64,000 nucleotides of DNA from Candidatus Adamsella avium (GCA_904420445.1 CAJFVJ010000002.1:247011-311010); one strand, 5' to 3'. Positions 1 to 8,800 are shown, counted from the stretch's first letter. Translations and numbers: made by a program. Notes: a model not told the origin generated them from the sequence alone.

Positions 1-3000
1 AAGGTCAGAAGACTTGGTGAAGATGACTTTATAGAATTTAACACGAACAACTGGCGTTCTACTCATTATACAAACTACGGCGGTACAATCAGAGATATAG
101 CAGATGCTGTTCCATATATTAAATCAGTCGGAGCAAAAAATATCATGACAACTCCGCTGTTTGCATCAGGTCCTCTTCCTATAGGATATTGGACAAATAA
201 TGCTTATCAGCTGAAACCGTCGCTCGGTACCGAAAAAGATTATAAAGACCTTGTCGTTGATTTGTATAAAAACGGAATGGGTTTGATTCTTGACGGTGCT
301 TTTGTCAATGAAGGTTTGGAAGGAATACACCTTATTGACGTTCATAAATATGGTGCAAATTCTCCGTATTATAACTGGTTTGAATTTTTTGGCAACGAAA
401 ATGAACCTATAGGATATGGAGTTTTACCTCTTGATGAAACAGCTAAAGATAACTGGGATATAAGAATTATCAACAGTCCTCGAGTTTGGAATGTTGATGA
501 AAACGGTATGCCAAGAGCAACACATGGTGCAAAAAACGAAAGCTATGACCCGACACAACCGACTTATATTCAGCTCTTTGACAGAAGATTGACCTCTGTA
601 GAACAACTCGACAGACAAAAATTATTTGATAAATATGATATTGCAAATGTTGAAGATCCGAATGAAATAAAAGACTATATGGATGGAGTACAACCATATA
701 AATTTCAGGTCTCAGCAGAGGAATTGGAACAGAAATTCAGAAAATATGAAGATGCTGATGAGTTCAAATATTCTCTTCTCGATTGGGATAAATTCTCATT
801 GACAACTTCAAATAAAGATAGAAAAGCCAATCTTTGGGTCGGCAACAAGGATATTGCAAAATTAAGATTTATGACTCCTCAAGATAAACTTGCCGAGATA
901 TATGAAAATGCTGGCGGAGGAGAATCAGGTGCTCTGAAAGTTGCAGCCGTCAAAAAAGCTGAAAAAGAAGTTCAGGATTATATTGTCGGTATAGGCGAAT
1001 ATTGGACAAGAAAAACTTCAAATATTATTAATTCTTATAATGCCCAACAACTGCAGGGCGCAAAGACGGTTGATGAGTATAAAGCGAAAATCAAGGAAGC
1101 TGTAGAAAAAGGAAAACTTCCTCAAAGTGTTTTATCTCTCTCAAATCCATCAGATAAAACTCTTGAGAACTATATGACCGGTGATTATGATTATTACAAT
1201 ATTCCGGCTCCTGTTGCTTCTATCGAAGAAGGTCTAAAAGCCTTTCCACTTGAATCTATAGAATTTTCTCCTGAATTGACATCAATTCTCGGTTCACCTG
1301 TCTTTAAAAAACTTGCTGAAGATAGAATTTATAACGGTGCACTTAAAGCAAAAACAATAGAAGTACTGGGGATGCTTGACCGTTCAGATAAAACAGGACG
1401 CAGACTATTATCAGGTGATAGACTGAATTATAATAACGCAGAAGTCTATGATTTGATTTCTGATGATATTACAAAATTTCTTATCGTTAATGCGTTGACT
1501 GATTCATATTTTGATAATGATGACCATCAGGATGTACAGAGATTGAATCAAATAAGTCTCAATAGTCTTGATATTAAAGGTTCTTCTCATGAAGAAGTCG
1601 CAAGAAAACTTGTCGCTAGATTGGAAGAAGGTTTAAATTCAATAAATATAAACAAACTCCAGCCTTATGTCGAATATCTTGAAAAAGATGTTATTAAAGG
1701 TGCTAGTGCCGAGGATTTGAGAGTAGCAAAACTTCTTTCTGATAAAGCTCAGGCAGGTCTAAACTGGCGTATTGACGCAGCAAAAGATATTGCTGATATA
1801 GAAAGTATCGGAACTAAAGCAAATTCAGAAGAATGTATGGATGCAATAATCAGCTTCTGGAATAAATTTAACAAAGGCGTTGATAAATACAATAAACATG
1901 CTTACAAAATCGGTGAATTTACAGATGCAGGCATATTGGCTTCAGGCTCACCCAAATATCCTAACGCAGGAACTGTCGAAGAAAAATTTGTAGAGGATTC
2001 CGGATTTACTACTCAAACAAACTACAACTATCAATATTCGATTCTGCATGGTATATACGGCGGATTCCCTGAACTTGGAAGCGGTGAAGGCGGATACAAT
2101 GCTCCTATTGGTAAGTTGACTGAAAAACTCCTTTACGCATGGAATGGTTCACCAGGCTTCTTATTCAGCGGACCGAAATACAATGTCAATAACTCACACG
2201 TCGCTGGTGGCAACCATGACAAACCTAGAATTCATCATGGGTTTGCTCTGAATTCCAAACTTGCTTATGCAAGTTATATGGGCAGCAAGCTTGAACCATC
2301 AGTTACCGATGAACTCAAAGATATGATGGAAGGTTCTGAGTTCTATACTCCTTATATCGAAGAAGCTGTCAGAATTAATGATGAAATATCAAAACTATAC
2401 GAAAAAGAAAAAGAAGGAGAACTGACAGGCGAACAAAGAGCTCACCTTGTTAACCTTAAAGAACAGGAACGTCTTTCAGTCGGAAACAGATTGTTCAAAA
2501 TTGTATCTCCGGAAGCGCTTGCAATGGAAGCAGCAATCTTGGATGCAGTAAAACAAACACTGCCTGAAAACACTCCTGAAAAATATATGACACAGTTTAT
2601 ACAAACTGTTGATGATATGGCAAAAATAAGAAATAATGGTGAATATTTCGCTGTTAGAGGATTCCAGGATAACTGGAAAGATATTCTTAATGCAATGCCT
2701 GAGGGTGCAGCAAAAGAATTTTTCTCAACAAAAGTGAAAGAAGCCGATGTAGAAGAAGCATTCTTGAAACCTGCTATGATAAAAGGCGATGCAATGTATT
2801 TCTTAAAAGCTCTTCTCCCCGGTACTCCTACCTTGTTCTCAGGTGATGAACTAGGACTGACAGGTTTTGAATCAAAATCCAAAAACCAGTATCTTCAAAA
2901 CAGAGGAAGAGGTCGCTTTGAATATATAGGCGGAATGGTTGAGGCCGAAAACAGAAACAGAAAAAATCCTGAATATAGAAAATATGCTGAAGAAAATGTA

Positions 3001-3477
3001 AAAGAAGTTTCAAGAGCTCTGAATTTGAGATTGGATGAAAGCTTATCACCTCTTGTTGATGGCGAAACAATTGTTCTGAAATCTCCTGCAAATCCTGAGG
3101 CTGATGGCTATGAAGGACACGGACATCAGCATGATCAAAGAGTATTCGGACTTTACCGCTACAACGACAGGACTGATGTAATTGCTCTTGCAAGCAACGA
3201 AGGTTTCTCTGATACAAGAAGAGTCAATCCTCAAAAAGTTACTCTTGATAAAATTGATATGTCCCATGGATATGTCAAACCTACTGCTTCAGATAAGGAA
3301 GATAAATTCGATGTAGGGCTGCCTTTCAAACTTGAAGAAGGAACGGTTTATGTCGATGCATACAACCCTGAGAGCAAAACAGAATATGTCGTTAATAAAG
3401 ACGGCGATATTGTAAACAAAGAAGAAGGAAAACCAATTGAATTTAAAGAATTCCTTATTCTAAAAAGAAAAGCATAG
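1..3477 (+). CDS. Giant GH13 (alpha-amylase superfamily) protein, 5'-truncated by window edge
   Basis: The frame is open from base 1 (reading KVRRLGEDDF), so the true start lies upstream and at least 1158 residues are visible. GH13 signatures appear in order: a region I-like ILDGAFVNE near 289-315, a region II-like NWRIDAAKD with the nucleophile Asp at 1774-1776, a region III-like KIGEFTDAG with Glu at 1915-1917, and region IV GGNHDKPR with Asp at 2218-2220. A late-barrel GTPTLFSGDELG lies near 2821-2853. The catalytic triad therefore looks complete. Regions I and II are about 490 residues apart, and region IV to the GDE motif is about 200 residues, far more than in ordinary amylases, so large domains are inserted in the barrel. 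The likely role is alpha-glucan hydrolysis or transfer; the substrate cannot be named. A second GH13 gene follows after a terminator. Confidence 0.8.
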   Translation, partial: KVRRLGEDDFIEFNTNNWRSTHYTNYGGTIRDIADAVPYIKSVGAKNIMTTPLFASGPLPIGYWTNNAYQLKPSLGTEKDYKDLVVDLYKNGMGLILDGAFVNEGLEGIHLIDVHKYGANSPYYNWFEFFGNENEPIGYGVLPLDETAKDNWDIRIINSPRVWNVDENGMPRATHGAKNESYDPTQPTYIQLFDRRLTSVEQLDRQKLFDKYDIANVEDPNEIKDYMDGVQPYKFQVSAEELEQKFRKYEDADEFKYSLLDWDKFSLTTSNKDRKANLWVGNKDIAKLRFMTPQDKLAEIYENAGGGESGALKVAAVKKAEKEVQDYIVGIGEYWTRKTSNIINSYNAQQLQGAKTVDEYKAKIKEAVEKGKLPQSVLSLSNPSDKTLENYMTGDYDYYNIPAPVASIEEGLKAFPLESIEFSPELTSILGSPVFKKLAEDRIYNGALKAKTIEVLGMLDRSDKTGRRLLSGDRLNYNNAEVYDLISDDITKFLIVNALTDSYFDNDDHQDVQRLNQISLNSLDIKGSSHEEVARKLVARLEEGLNSININKLQPYVEYLEKDVIKGASAEDLRVAKLLSDKAQAGLNWRIDAAKDIADIESIGTKANSEECMDAIISFWNKFNKGVDKYNKHAYKIGEFTDAGILASGSPKYPNAGTVEEKFVEDSGFTTQTNYNYQYSILHGIYGGFPELGSGEGGYNAPIGKLTEKLLYAWNGSPGFLFSGPKYNVNNSHVAGGNHDKPRIHHGFALNSKLAYASYMGSKLEPSVTDELKDMMEGSEFYTPYIEEAVRINDEISKLYEKEKEGELTGEQRAHLVNLKEQERLSVGNRLFKIVSPEALAMEAAILDAVKQTLPENTPEKYMTQFIQTVDDMAKIRNNGEYFAVRGFQDNWKDILNAMPEGAAKEFFSTKVKEADVEEAFLKPAMIKGDAMYFLKALLPGTPTLFSGDELGLTGFESKSKNQYLQNRGRGRFEYIGGMVEAENRNRKNPEYRKYAEENVKEVSRALNLRLDESLSPLVDGETIVLKSPANPEADGYEGHGHQHDQRVFGLYRYNDRTDVIALASNEGFSDTRRVNPQKVTLDKIDMSHGYVKPTASDKEDKFDVGLPFKLEEGTVYVDAYNPESKTEYVVNKDGDIVNKEEGKPIEFKEFLILKRKA

Positions 3478-3480
3478 AAA

Positions 3481-3520
3481 AAAAAGAGGTATAGCTAATA
3501 TCAGCTATACCTCTTTTTTT
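3481..3520 (+). terminator. Rho-independent terminator after the first GH13 gene
   Basis: A perfect 11-bp stem (GAGGTATAGCT at 3486-3496 with its complement at 3503-3513) encloses a 6-nt loop and is followed by a T7 run. It starts 9 bp after the GH13 stop codon and separates it from the next gene. The A run before the stem could let it work in both directions. Confidence 0.9.
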
Positions 3521-3627
3521 GTATATTTTTTTTAATAAAGCTTTTAATTGTAGCAAATAATTTCATGTTTGCTTTTTATATATTTACCCTGTAATAATAT
3601 TTTTGTATAAATTCTTGAGAGGTGTGT

Positions 3628-5976
3628 ATGTTTGTAGATAACGAGTTAAGAGAACGAGTATTCTTTAATAAGAATAATAACAAATTATCAAAAACAAATG
3701 AGATAAAATCGTCTGCTAACTCAGTTACAACATCTTTTTCAGCTTCACAGAGTGTTCCGTCTTTGGCTTTTCGCCATAATATTTTATCGTTCGGACGCAG
3801 TGTAGAGGAGCATAACAGCTGGGAACCAAGCATAAAAGCTGATGGTAAGGCTGATTTCAAACTGTTTTCTTTCCCTGATGCAAGAAAAGTTTATATAGAA
3901 GTGATGTCGGGTAAAAAAGACGGTGAGAATTTTGATAATGTTAATGACAGAGATATTTTGGTTGAAAACTCGGAAGATGGCGATATCAAAATAAGCGCTA
4001 AAGATAAAAACTCAAAGATTTATGAGATGACAAACAAATCTGACGGTGTTTTTTCAGCCCAAGATATTCCTGCTCAAAATGGCGATAGATATAGATACCT
4101 CATCGTCAAAGGCGACGGTGTTATTGAAAAAGTAAAAGATCCTTATGCCCAAAAACAAGAGCATATTATGGGCTGGTCAACTCTTTATGACCATGGAAAA
4201 TACAAATGGAAAAATACTGACTGGATAAACGGCAAAGACCCACGCAGAATAAGCAGAAAAGTCGGCACAGGCATGCAGGGAGTCGGCGCTCTTAGGATTA
4301 TGGAAGTAAATATCCCGACTCTGACCAAAGAAGGTGATTTTGAATCAGCAAAAGCAGCTTTTGAAAAAATAGCCAAAAGCGGAATAGCAAATACCATCGA
4401 AATAATGCCGATAGACGGTACCTATTCAAAGGGCTGGTCTTATGACGGGGTTGATAAATTTGCCGTAAATGAAAAGTTGGGAGGTCCTGATAAACTAAAA
4501 GAACTCATTGACCATGCGCACGGACTCGGTTTGAATGTAATAATGGATATTGTCCCGAATCATATGGGTCCTGATGGTGATATGCTTGCTAGAACAGGTC
4601 CTTATGAAAAAGGGCACGGAGCCTTTGGCGCTGTATTCAACTACGAAGGCGATGACAACAGATATGTCAGAGATTGGATATCAAATCTAGGGCTTCATTG
4701 GGTGAAAAATTATAAAGTTGACGGACTCAGGTTTGATATGACAAAACCTATGTATATGGGCTCTGATTTTACGCTGAAACAGATGGTTGCAGAGTTGAAC
4801 GAACACTATCCGGATACATTTTTGATTGCTGAAGACGGAGATGGAAACCGCAAGAAAATAACCACTCCTCAAAGACCTTCAAATATAAGCCATGAAAATT
4901 ATATAAAACAGATAGATAATGATGTTGAAAGGGTAAACAGCAACTGGGGGATTCCTCCGTTGAATGAAATCGGTTTTGACAGTGAGTGGGATTTTGTATT
5001 TTTCCATTCGCTTAATCAGATGATAAAGGGAGAGGGGAATATGTATGAGTTTGATTCTTCTCTTAAAAATTCAACAAACCGTGTCAAATATATGATGAGC
5101 CATGATGAAATAGGAAACATGGACGGAACAAGACTTTTGAGCAAGATTTTTACGCAGCGTCTTAATCTTTTCTATAACATCAAGGGGCATTCTAGTTCGG
5201 AAGTCGGTCAAAGAGCGGCGCAAACAGGACAAAAAATTATTGAAAACCTTGTTGCCGGAAATATTACAAATTCTGCAAAATGGGAAGCTTTTCTGAAAGA
5301 TAATGATATTATTAACTTCATTCCGATGAATGTAGTGAAAGATGCTTTTAATGCATCTGTAGCGTTGCATAAACTTGCTCTTGGAACGTCATATTCGATT
5401 CCAGGACCAAAGATGTTCTTTCAGGGAGATGAAAAAGGTTCTTTAGTTCCTTTCAAATTTTTCAGGGAAACATCAGACTATGCAAAGATGACTCCGGAAC
5501 AAAAACTTGCTGAAAGGGAGAAATCAATCAAAGAAAAAGGTTATGATATTGCAACTGCATATGAGGATTGTTTGCCAGGAAGAATAAAATATAATCCTTA
5601 TTATAAAGTTATATTCAGTCAGCTTGAACGCTTCGGCAATGATATGAATGATTTGGTCGAAAACAGCATGGCGTTGAAATACGGTTATATTCCGAACAAT
5701 GGAACTGTTATACAAGATAGCGTTCATGCTCATCATGTTGTGAAAGACGGCGAAGAATTTTTTGTTGTCAAGAATTTTGACGATAAATTTTATAGTAATA
5801 ATTTGAACATAAAATTTCCACCGGGAACCTGGCAGGAGGTTATTAACAGTGATGACATCAAATATGCGGGTTCTGGAAAACACATGAACAGAAGTGCAAT
5901 TAATTCTGATGGAAATAATTCATCTTCTATTTCTCTATCAGCAAACAGTATTTCTTTCTTCAAAAAAGTCGGATAG
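3628..5976 (+). CDS. GH13 protein, branching-enzyme / maltooligosyltrehalose trehalohydrolase-like
   Basis: 782 residues. ATG 3628 is preferred to the upstream GTG at 3622 because GAGAGG lies just before it. Residues 1-60 are a low-complexity tail containing LSFGRSV; a CBM48/isoamylase-N-like beta domain follows (roughly 60-190), then a TIM barrel. Region I is MDIVPNHMGP (Asp307), region II GLRFDM (Asp370, nucleophile), region III LIAEDGDG (Glu402, acid/base) and region IV MSHDEIGN (Asp493). YDGV, GGPDKLKELIDHAH and HDEIGN resemble TreZ and GlgB. The likely role is glycogen or maltodextrin metabolism. TreZ is usually shorter and sits with treY; neither treY nor glgB is seen, so the exact reaction is open. 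The SFG motif near residue 54 recalls MQIN-type proteins elsewhere in the window. Confidence 0.8.
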   Translation: MFVDNELRERVFFNKNNNKLSKTNEIKSSANSVTTSFSASQSVPSLAFRHNILSFGRSVEEHNSWEPSIKADGKADFKLFSFPDARKVYIEVMSGKKDGENFDNVNDRDILVENSEDGDIKISAKDKNSKIYEMTNKSDGVFSAQDIPAQNGDRYRYLIVKGDGVIEKVKDPYAQKQEHIMGWSTLYDHGKYKWKNTDWINGKDPRRISRKVGTGMQGVGALRIMEVNIPTLTKEGDFESAKAAFEKIAKSGIANTIEIMPIDGTYSKGWSYDGVDKFAVNEKLGGPDKLKELIDHAHGLGLNVIMDIVPNHMGPDGDMLARTGPYEKGHGAFGAVFNYEGDDNRYVRDWISNLGLHWVKNYKVDGLRFDMTKPMYMGSDFTLKQMVAELNEHYPDTFLIAEDGDGNRKKITTPQRPSNISHENYIKQIDNDVERVNSNWGIPPLNEIGFDSEWDFVFFHSLNQMIKGEGNMYEFDSSLKNSTNRVKYMMSHDEIGNMDGTRLLSKIFTQRLNLFYNIKGHSSSEVGQRAAQTGQKIIENLVAGNITNSAKWEAFLKDNDIINFIPMNVVKDAFNASVALHKLALGTSYSIPGPKMFFQGDEKGSLVPFKFFRETSDYAKMTPEQKLAEREKSIKEKGYDIATAYEDCLPGRIKYNPYYKVIFSQLERFGNDMNDLVENSMALKYGYIPNNGTVIQDSVHAHHVVKDGEEFFVVKNFDDKFYSNNLNIKFPPGTWQEVINSDDIKYAGSGKHMNRSAINSDGNNSSSISLSANSISFFKKVG

Positions 5977-6000
5977 TTCATGTAAATAAAGTAGACATTT

Positions 6001-6036
6001 TTCGCTCTCATGTGGTATCATCACGATGAAAGCGAA
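6001..6036. terminator. Imperfect hairpin between GH13 and thioredoxin genes
   Basis: TTCGCTCTCAT at 6001-6011 pairs with ATGAAAGCGAA at 6026-6036 with one mismatch, and an inner GTG/CAC pair closes a 7-nt loop. It is not followed by a strong T run, so it could be a weak terminator or a mRNA-stabilising hairpin. Confidence 0.4.
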
Positions 6037-6087
6037 ATAATAAACATTTATTTTGTCAGAATTAGTTAGTTTATGAGGATAAAAAAT

Positions 6088-6603
6088 ATGAAAAAAGTTG
6101 CACTATATTTTGTACTGGCAACGCTGTCTTTGATTATTGCTCTGGTGTCATCAGGGTTGATTTTGAATGCGATATATACATATCAGGCTCAAAATCCGGC
6201 AGCGCCGAAGGTTGAGCTGAAAGAATCAGATGAACAGGCAGGTGCCGGAGATACAAAACTCCCATCGGAATATAAAACCGGTGTTTCTTATGAAAAAGCA
6301 ATGAAAGAGAACAAACTTGTCGTTATTGATTTTTATGCCGACTGGTGCCCTCACTGCCAAAGACTTGCTCCAATCTATGATGAAGTCAGCAAAGAATTCA
6401 AAGGCAAGGTTAACTTTGTCACAATCAACTCTGAAGATGCAAAAAATCAAAAGTTGATGGAAGAATATCAAATTCAGTACTTCCCGACAGTTTATGTAGT
6501 TAATCCGAAAACAAACAAAAAAGAACAGATTGATTCAAGTTTGATTTTTGACAAATCAACATTTGAAGATAAAGTACAGGAATATGTTGATAACGAATTT
6601 TAA
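6088..6603 (+). CDS. Membrane-anchored thioredoxin-fold protein
   Basis: 171 residues from ATG 6088, which has GAGGA 8 nt upstream; an in-frame ATG at 6073 would add five residues. A single hydrophobic segment (about residues 5-28) anchors the protein, followed by a linker and a thioredoxin domain with DFYADWCPHCQ, whose CPHC is the redox-active CXXC, and the cis-proline strand YFPTVYVVNP. The domain should face the periplasm, where it would reduce or exchange disulfides of exported proteins. CPHC is closer to DsbA-type than to the CGPC of cytoplasmic thioredoxin. It is monocistronic, with a terminator 18 bp downstream. Confidence 0.9.
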   Translation: MKKVALYFVLATLSLIIALVSSGLILNAIYTYQAQNPAAPKVELKESDEQAGAGDTKLPSEYKTGVSYEKAMKENKLVVIDFYADWCPHCQRLAPIYDEVSKEFKGKVNFVTINSEDAKNQKLMEEYQIQYFPTVYVVNPKTNKKEQIDSSLIFDKSTFEDKVQEYVDNEF

Positions 6604-6620
6604 GCTTATTTAACGGATAA

Positions 6621-6658
6621 AAAAAGGAGCCTCTCTTTATAAAAGAGGCTCTTTTTTA
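6621..6658. terminator. Bidirectional rho-independent terminator
   Basis: GAGCCTCT (6628-6635) pairs with AGAGGCTC (6644-6651), flanked by an A run before and a T6 run after. It sits between the convergent thioredoxin gene and the minus-strand gene ending at 6690 and could end transcription from both sides. Confidence 0.85.
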
Positions 6659-6689
6659 TTGTAGTGGTCTGTTGTATTAAAGTTATTAT

Positions 6690-7610
6690 TTATTGAACAT
6701 CTTCAGGAAGAAGTATTGCTGTATCAACCAAATGTTCTGCCATTTTTTCTATTTCTGTATCACTCAGTTCCGGATTTTCTTCTTTGAGTTCTTTTTTAGC
6801 TTTTTCTATGGCTTCGTTTCTTATTTCATTATAATCTTCTTCCGTCATAGTTTCAGAATCTTCTTCTTCTTTTTGATTTGATGTAGATGTTTTATTTGGT
6901 TTATCAACGTCTCTTAACATATCATATAATTCATGGGAAATATCTTCTGCCTCTATTACACCTTCAGATTCAGCATTTGTAGCCGGAAGATTTCCGATAT
7001 CAGTTGTGATACCGCCTAGAATTTCGTTCATAAACAACTCATCTGTTTCAAGAGCGGCATTACCATTGGCATCTGCGATTTTGATTTCGCCGCCGTTTGC
7101 ATCTTTGAAGGTCATAACTGTTATGGCACCGTTTGTAACATAGCCATCGCCGCCGACTGCAAATTCATCAACACGGTATTGAGCTGATACATATTCTGTT
7201 GAAACAGTGATACCTTTTGAACTGAGAATACCTTGCAGTTCGTTTATGTTAACAGTTGCTCTTCCGCTGCCGTATAGAGCTTCTGCAATTGTCTGCTGCA
7301 TTGCCAGGTCAGCTTGTGAGTCAAAAGTGCTTAAGCAATCCTGTACAATATTCGGGCTAAGGTCATTGAAATATTTTCTAAAGTTTTCATAACCGGTGTT
7401 TGATTTGTATTTGTCTTTCAAACCTGCTGATAGGAATTGCCCGGAACCGAGTGAGGTTGATTGTGAGCCTGTTGAACTTGAACTGTTTTTGACTTCGTTT
7501 TCATAATCTTCTACAGCTTGTTCATACTCTTCCTGAGAGCTGTAATCAGCCGGATCCGGCGCTTCGATGTTTTGTACATTTCCTGTTGCTGCTGCTTCAA
7601 AAATACGCAT
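6690..7610 (-). CDS. Hypothetical protein with an EF-hand-like loop (paralog A)
   Basis: 306 residues, no signal peptide or membrane segment. The middle carries EIKIADANGNAALETDE, a 12-residue EF-hand-like loop with acidic or Asn ligands at 1, 3, 5, 9 and 12 but Ala instead of Gly at position 6, so calcium binding is less certain than in its paralog. Residues about 20-75 are rich in Ser, Glu and Tyr; the C-terminus is acidic and helical. About 120 residues around the loop align by eye with the protein at 7921-8757 (FDSQADLAMQ versus FDCEADYQLQ; MTFKDANGGEIKIADANGN versus FTFTDPSTGAEIKIADANGN). AAAGGAGATA precedes ATG 7610. It lies directly downstream of a 53-residue peptide gene, probably in one transcript. 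No family is recognised. Confidence 0.75.
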   Translation of the reverse strand: MRIFEAAATGNVQNIEAPDPADYSSQEEYEQAVEDYENEVKNSSSSTGSQSTSLGSGQFLSAGLKDKYKSNTGYENFRKYFNDLSPNIVQDCLSTFDSQADLAMQQTIAEALYGSGRATVNINELQGILSSKGITVSTEYVSAQYRVDEFAVGGDGYVTNGAITVMTFKDANGGEIKIADANGNAALETDELFMNEILGGITTDIGNLPATNAESEGVIEAEDISHELYDMLRDVDKPNKTSTSNQKEEEDSETMTEEDYNEIRNEAIEKAKKELKEENPELSDTEIEKMAEHLVDTAILLPEDVQ

Positions 7611-7653
7611 GTTAATATCTCCTTTATTCGTATAGTTAACAATTCTCTAAAAC

Positions 7654-7815
7654 TTATAAACTAAATCCGTTGCCGTTGCCGCCCATTGAAAGATATTCGC
7701 ATTTTTCAAGTGGGAAGTCTTTTAGTGAGCTTATTTTGAGAGGTTCTTCGCTCAAACGTCCGTTACCTTTAATTCCTAATTCGTATTTGTCGATGATAAA
7801 ATCTTTCATTTTCAT
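7654..7815 (-). CDS. Small 53-residue peptide with Gly/Asn-rich C-terminus
   Basis: The ATG at 7815 is preceded by AAGGA at 9 nt spacing, and a second ATG lies two codons later. The product begins MKMKDFIIDKYELG, has one Cys (EKCEYL) and ends MGGNGNGFSL. It is followed after 43 bp by EF-hand-like paralog A on the same strand. The 19-bp motif at 7844-7862 lies 29 bp upstream and is repeated before paralog B, which argues that this gene is really transcribed. The charged N-terminal half and the short Gly/Asn tail are shaped like a RiPP leader and core, and a radical SAM gene lies about 1.1 kb away. This remains a guess: no leader peptidase or dedicated exporter is adjacent. It could equally be a small regulatory protein. 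Confidence 0.5.
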   Translation of the reverse strand: MKMKDFIIDKYELGIKGNGRLSEEPLKISSLKDFPLEKCEYLSMGGNGNGFSL

Positions 7816-7843
7816 AGTTATACATCCTTTGTTATCCACTACA

Positions 7844-7862
7844 TATATATAAAGTATATATT
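7844..7862 (-). promoter_or_regulatory. Shared 19-bp AT-rich motif, copy 1 (probable promoter or operator)
   Basis: TATATATAAAGTATATATT is identical to the copy at 8782-8800. It contains an inverted repeat (ATATATA-AAG-TATATAT) and on the minus strand reads TATACT, a plausible -10 element, about 35-40 bp before the small peptide gene. Placement and exact duplication suggest a common promoter or regulator site. Confidence 0.5.
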
Positions 7863-7920
7863 ATTTAAATAATTTCTCATTTTTGTATATTCTGTTACAA
7901 AAATTAATAATTTAAGAAAT

Positions 7921-8757
7921 TTACGCTACAATCCTTGTGTAATTGCCGTTCAGCTGTTGTGAATAGGTGTTCAATATTTCGTTTTCAGCCTGATTTTCTG
8001 CCTGAAGTCTGGCTTCATAGGGGTTTATGTTCGGGTTGTCTTCAAGAATTTCTCTGTAGAGTTCTTCTATTCTTTCAAGACGTATTTCATCAATTTCTTG
8101 TTTGGATATTGATTCCGCTTCTTTGGAGGTATTGTCGTTGTCATCTTTAAAGAAATCAGAAATATCAGGTTGTTGCAGTCCTTCTTGAGGATTGTTGTTT
8201 GTATTCATGATTTCAGTGTTGATATCTGTGAGCAGTTCATTGAAGAATAATTCTTCTGTTTCGATTACACCATTGCCGTTTGCGTCTGCTATTTTAATTT
8301 CTGCACCGGTTGATGGGTCTGTGAATGTAAATATGTCAATTGCTCCATGGTTCATGCCGTTTGTTTCGTTGTAAAAATCAACTGCCACTTCGCTTTTTTT
8401 GCTTGTAACCTGTATGGTTTTTCCATTGATATTTATGGTGCCGTTAAGCTCATGGTTATTTATGCCTGTTCTGCTTCCAAAGTATGCAGCTATATCTTTT
8501 TGCAGCTGATAGTCGGCTTCGCAGTCAAAGCTGCTTATTAATTCTTGTTTAATGCTATCATCAAGAGAGTTGATGATTTTTTTTGATGTTTCCAGGTCTT
8601 TTGATAGGTGTACTTTCCCTGAGCTTATATAATCATTGCTTTTTAGTTGTTGAAGTCTTTGATTTTGTTGTTGGAGCTGTTCTTCTTCGTCTTCATATTC
8701 ATACTCACTGCTGCCAATATTCGCATACGCTCCCACTACGCTTACTCTTTTTGCCAT
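7921..8757 (-). CDS. Hypothetical protein with a canonical EF-hand loop (paralog B)
   Basis: 278 residues. After MAKRVSVVGAYANIG comes an acidic/Gln-rich stretch, then a domain shared with the protein at 6690-7610. IKIADANGNGVIETEE gives a full EF-hand loop (D-A-N-G-N-G-V-I-E-T-E-E: ligands at 1, 3, 5, 9, 12, Gly at 6, Ile at 8), so one calcium site is likely. The C-terminal third is a charged helix. No signal peptide or membrane segment is seen. The start has a strong AAAGGAGAT ribosome-binding site. The 19-bp motif lies 25 bp upstream. It is divergent from the radical SAM gene at 8920. The family is not recognised; tandem duplication with paralog A is the simplest history. Confidence 0.75.
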   Translation of the reverse strand: MAKRVSVVGAYANIGSSEYEYEDEEEQLQQQNQRLQQLKSNDYISSGKVHLSKDLETSKKIINSLDDSIKQELISSFDCEADYQLQKDIAAYFGSRTGINNHELNGTININGKTIQVTSKKSEVAVDFYNETNGMNHGAIDIFTFTDPSTGAEIKIADANGNGVIETEELFFNELLTDINTEIMNTNNNPQEGLQQPDISDFFKDDNDNTSKEAESISKQEIDEIRLERIEELYREILEDNPNINPYEARLQAENQAENEILNTYSQQLNGNYTRIVA

Positions 8758-8781
8758 GGATAATCTCCTTTATTCTATATG

Positions 8782-8800
8782 TATATATAAAGTATATATT
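8782..8800 (-). promoter_or_regulatory. Shared 19-bp AT-rich motif, copy 2
   Basis: Exact repeat of the motif at 7844-7862, placed 25 bp before the start of EF-hand-like paralog B in the same orientation. It lies in the divergent interval to the radical SAM gene at 8920, so it could also influence that gene. Confidence 0.5.

Noticed and set aside
424..697. Minus-strand open frames inside the first GH13 gene
   Set aside because: They overlap a strongly supported coding frame, show no ribosome-binding site and no domain motif; they are antisense shadows.
6693..6881. Plus-strand Phe-rich frame opposite EF-hand-like paralog A
   Set aside because: It is the antisense of a Glu/Lys-rich C-terminus, which always produces Phe-rich frames; no start signal.
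7670..7852. Plus-strand frame opposite the small peptide gene
   Set aside because: It lacks a ribosome-binding site, whereas the minus-strand peptide has one and lies under the shared 19-bp motif.
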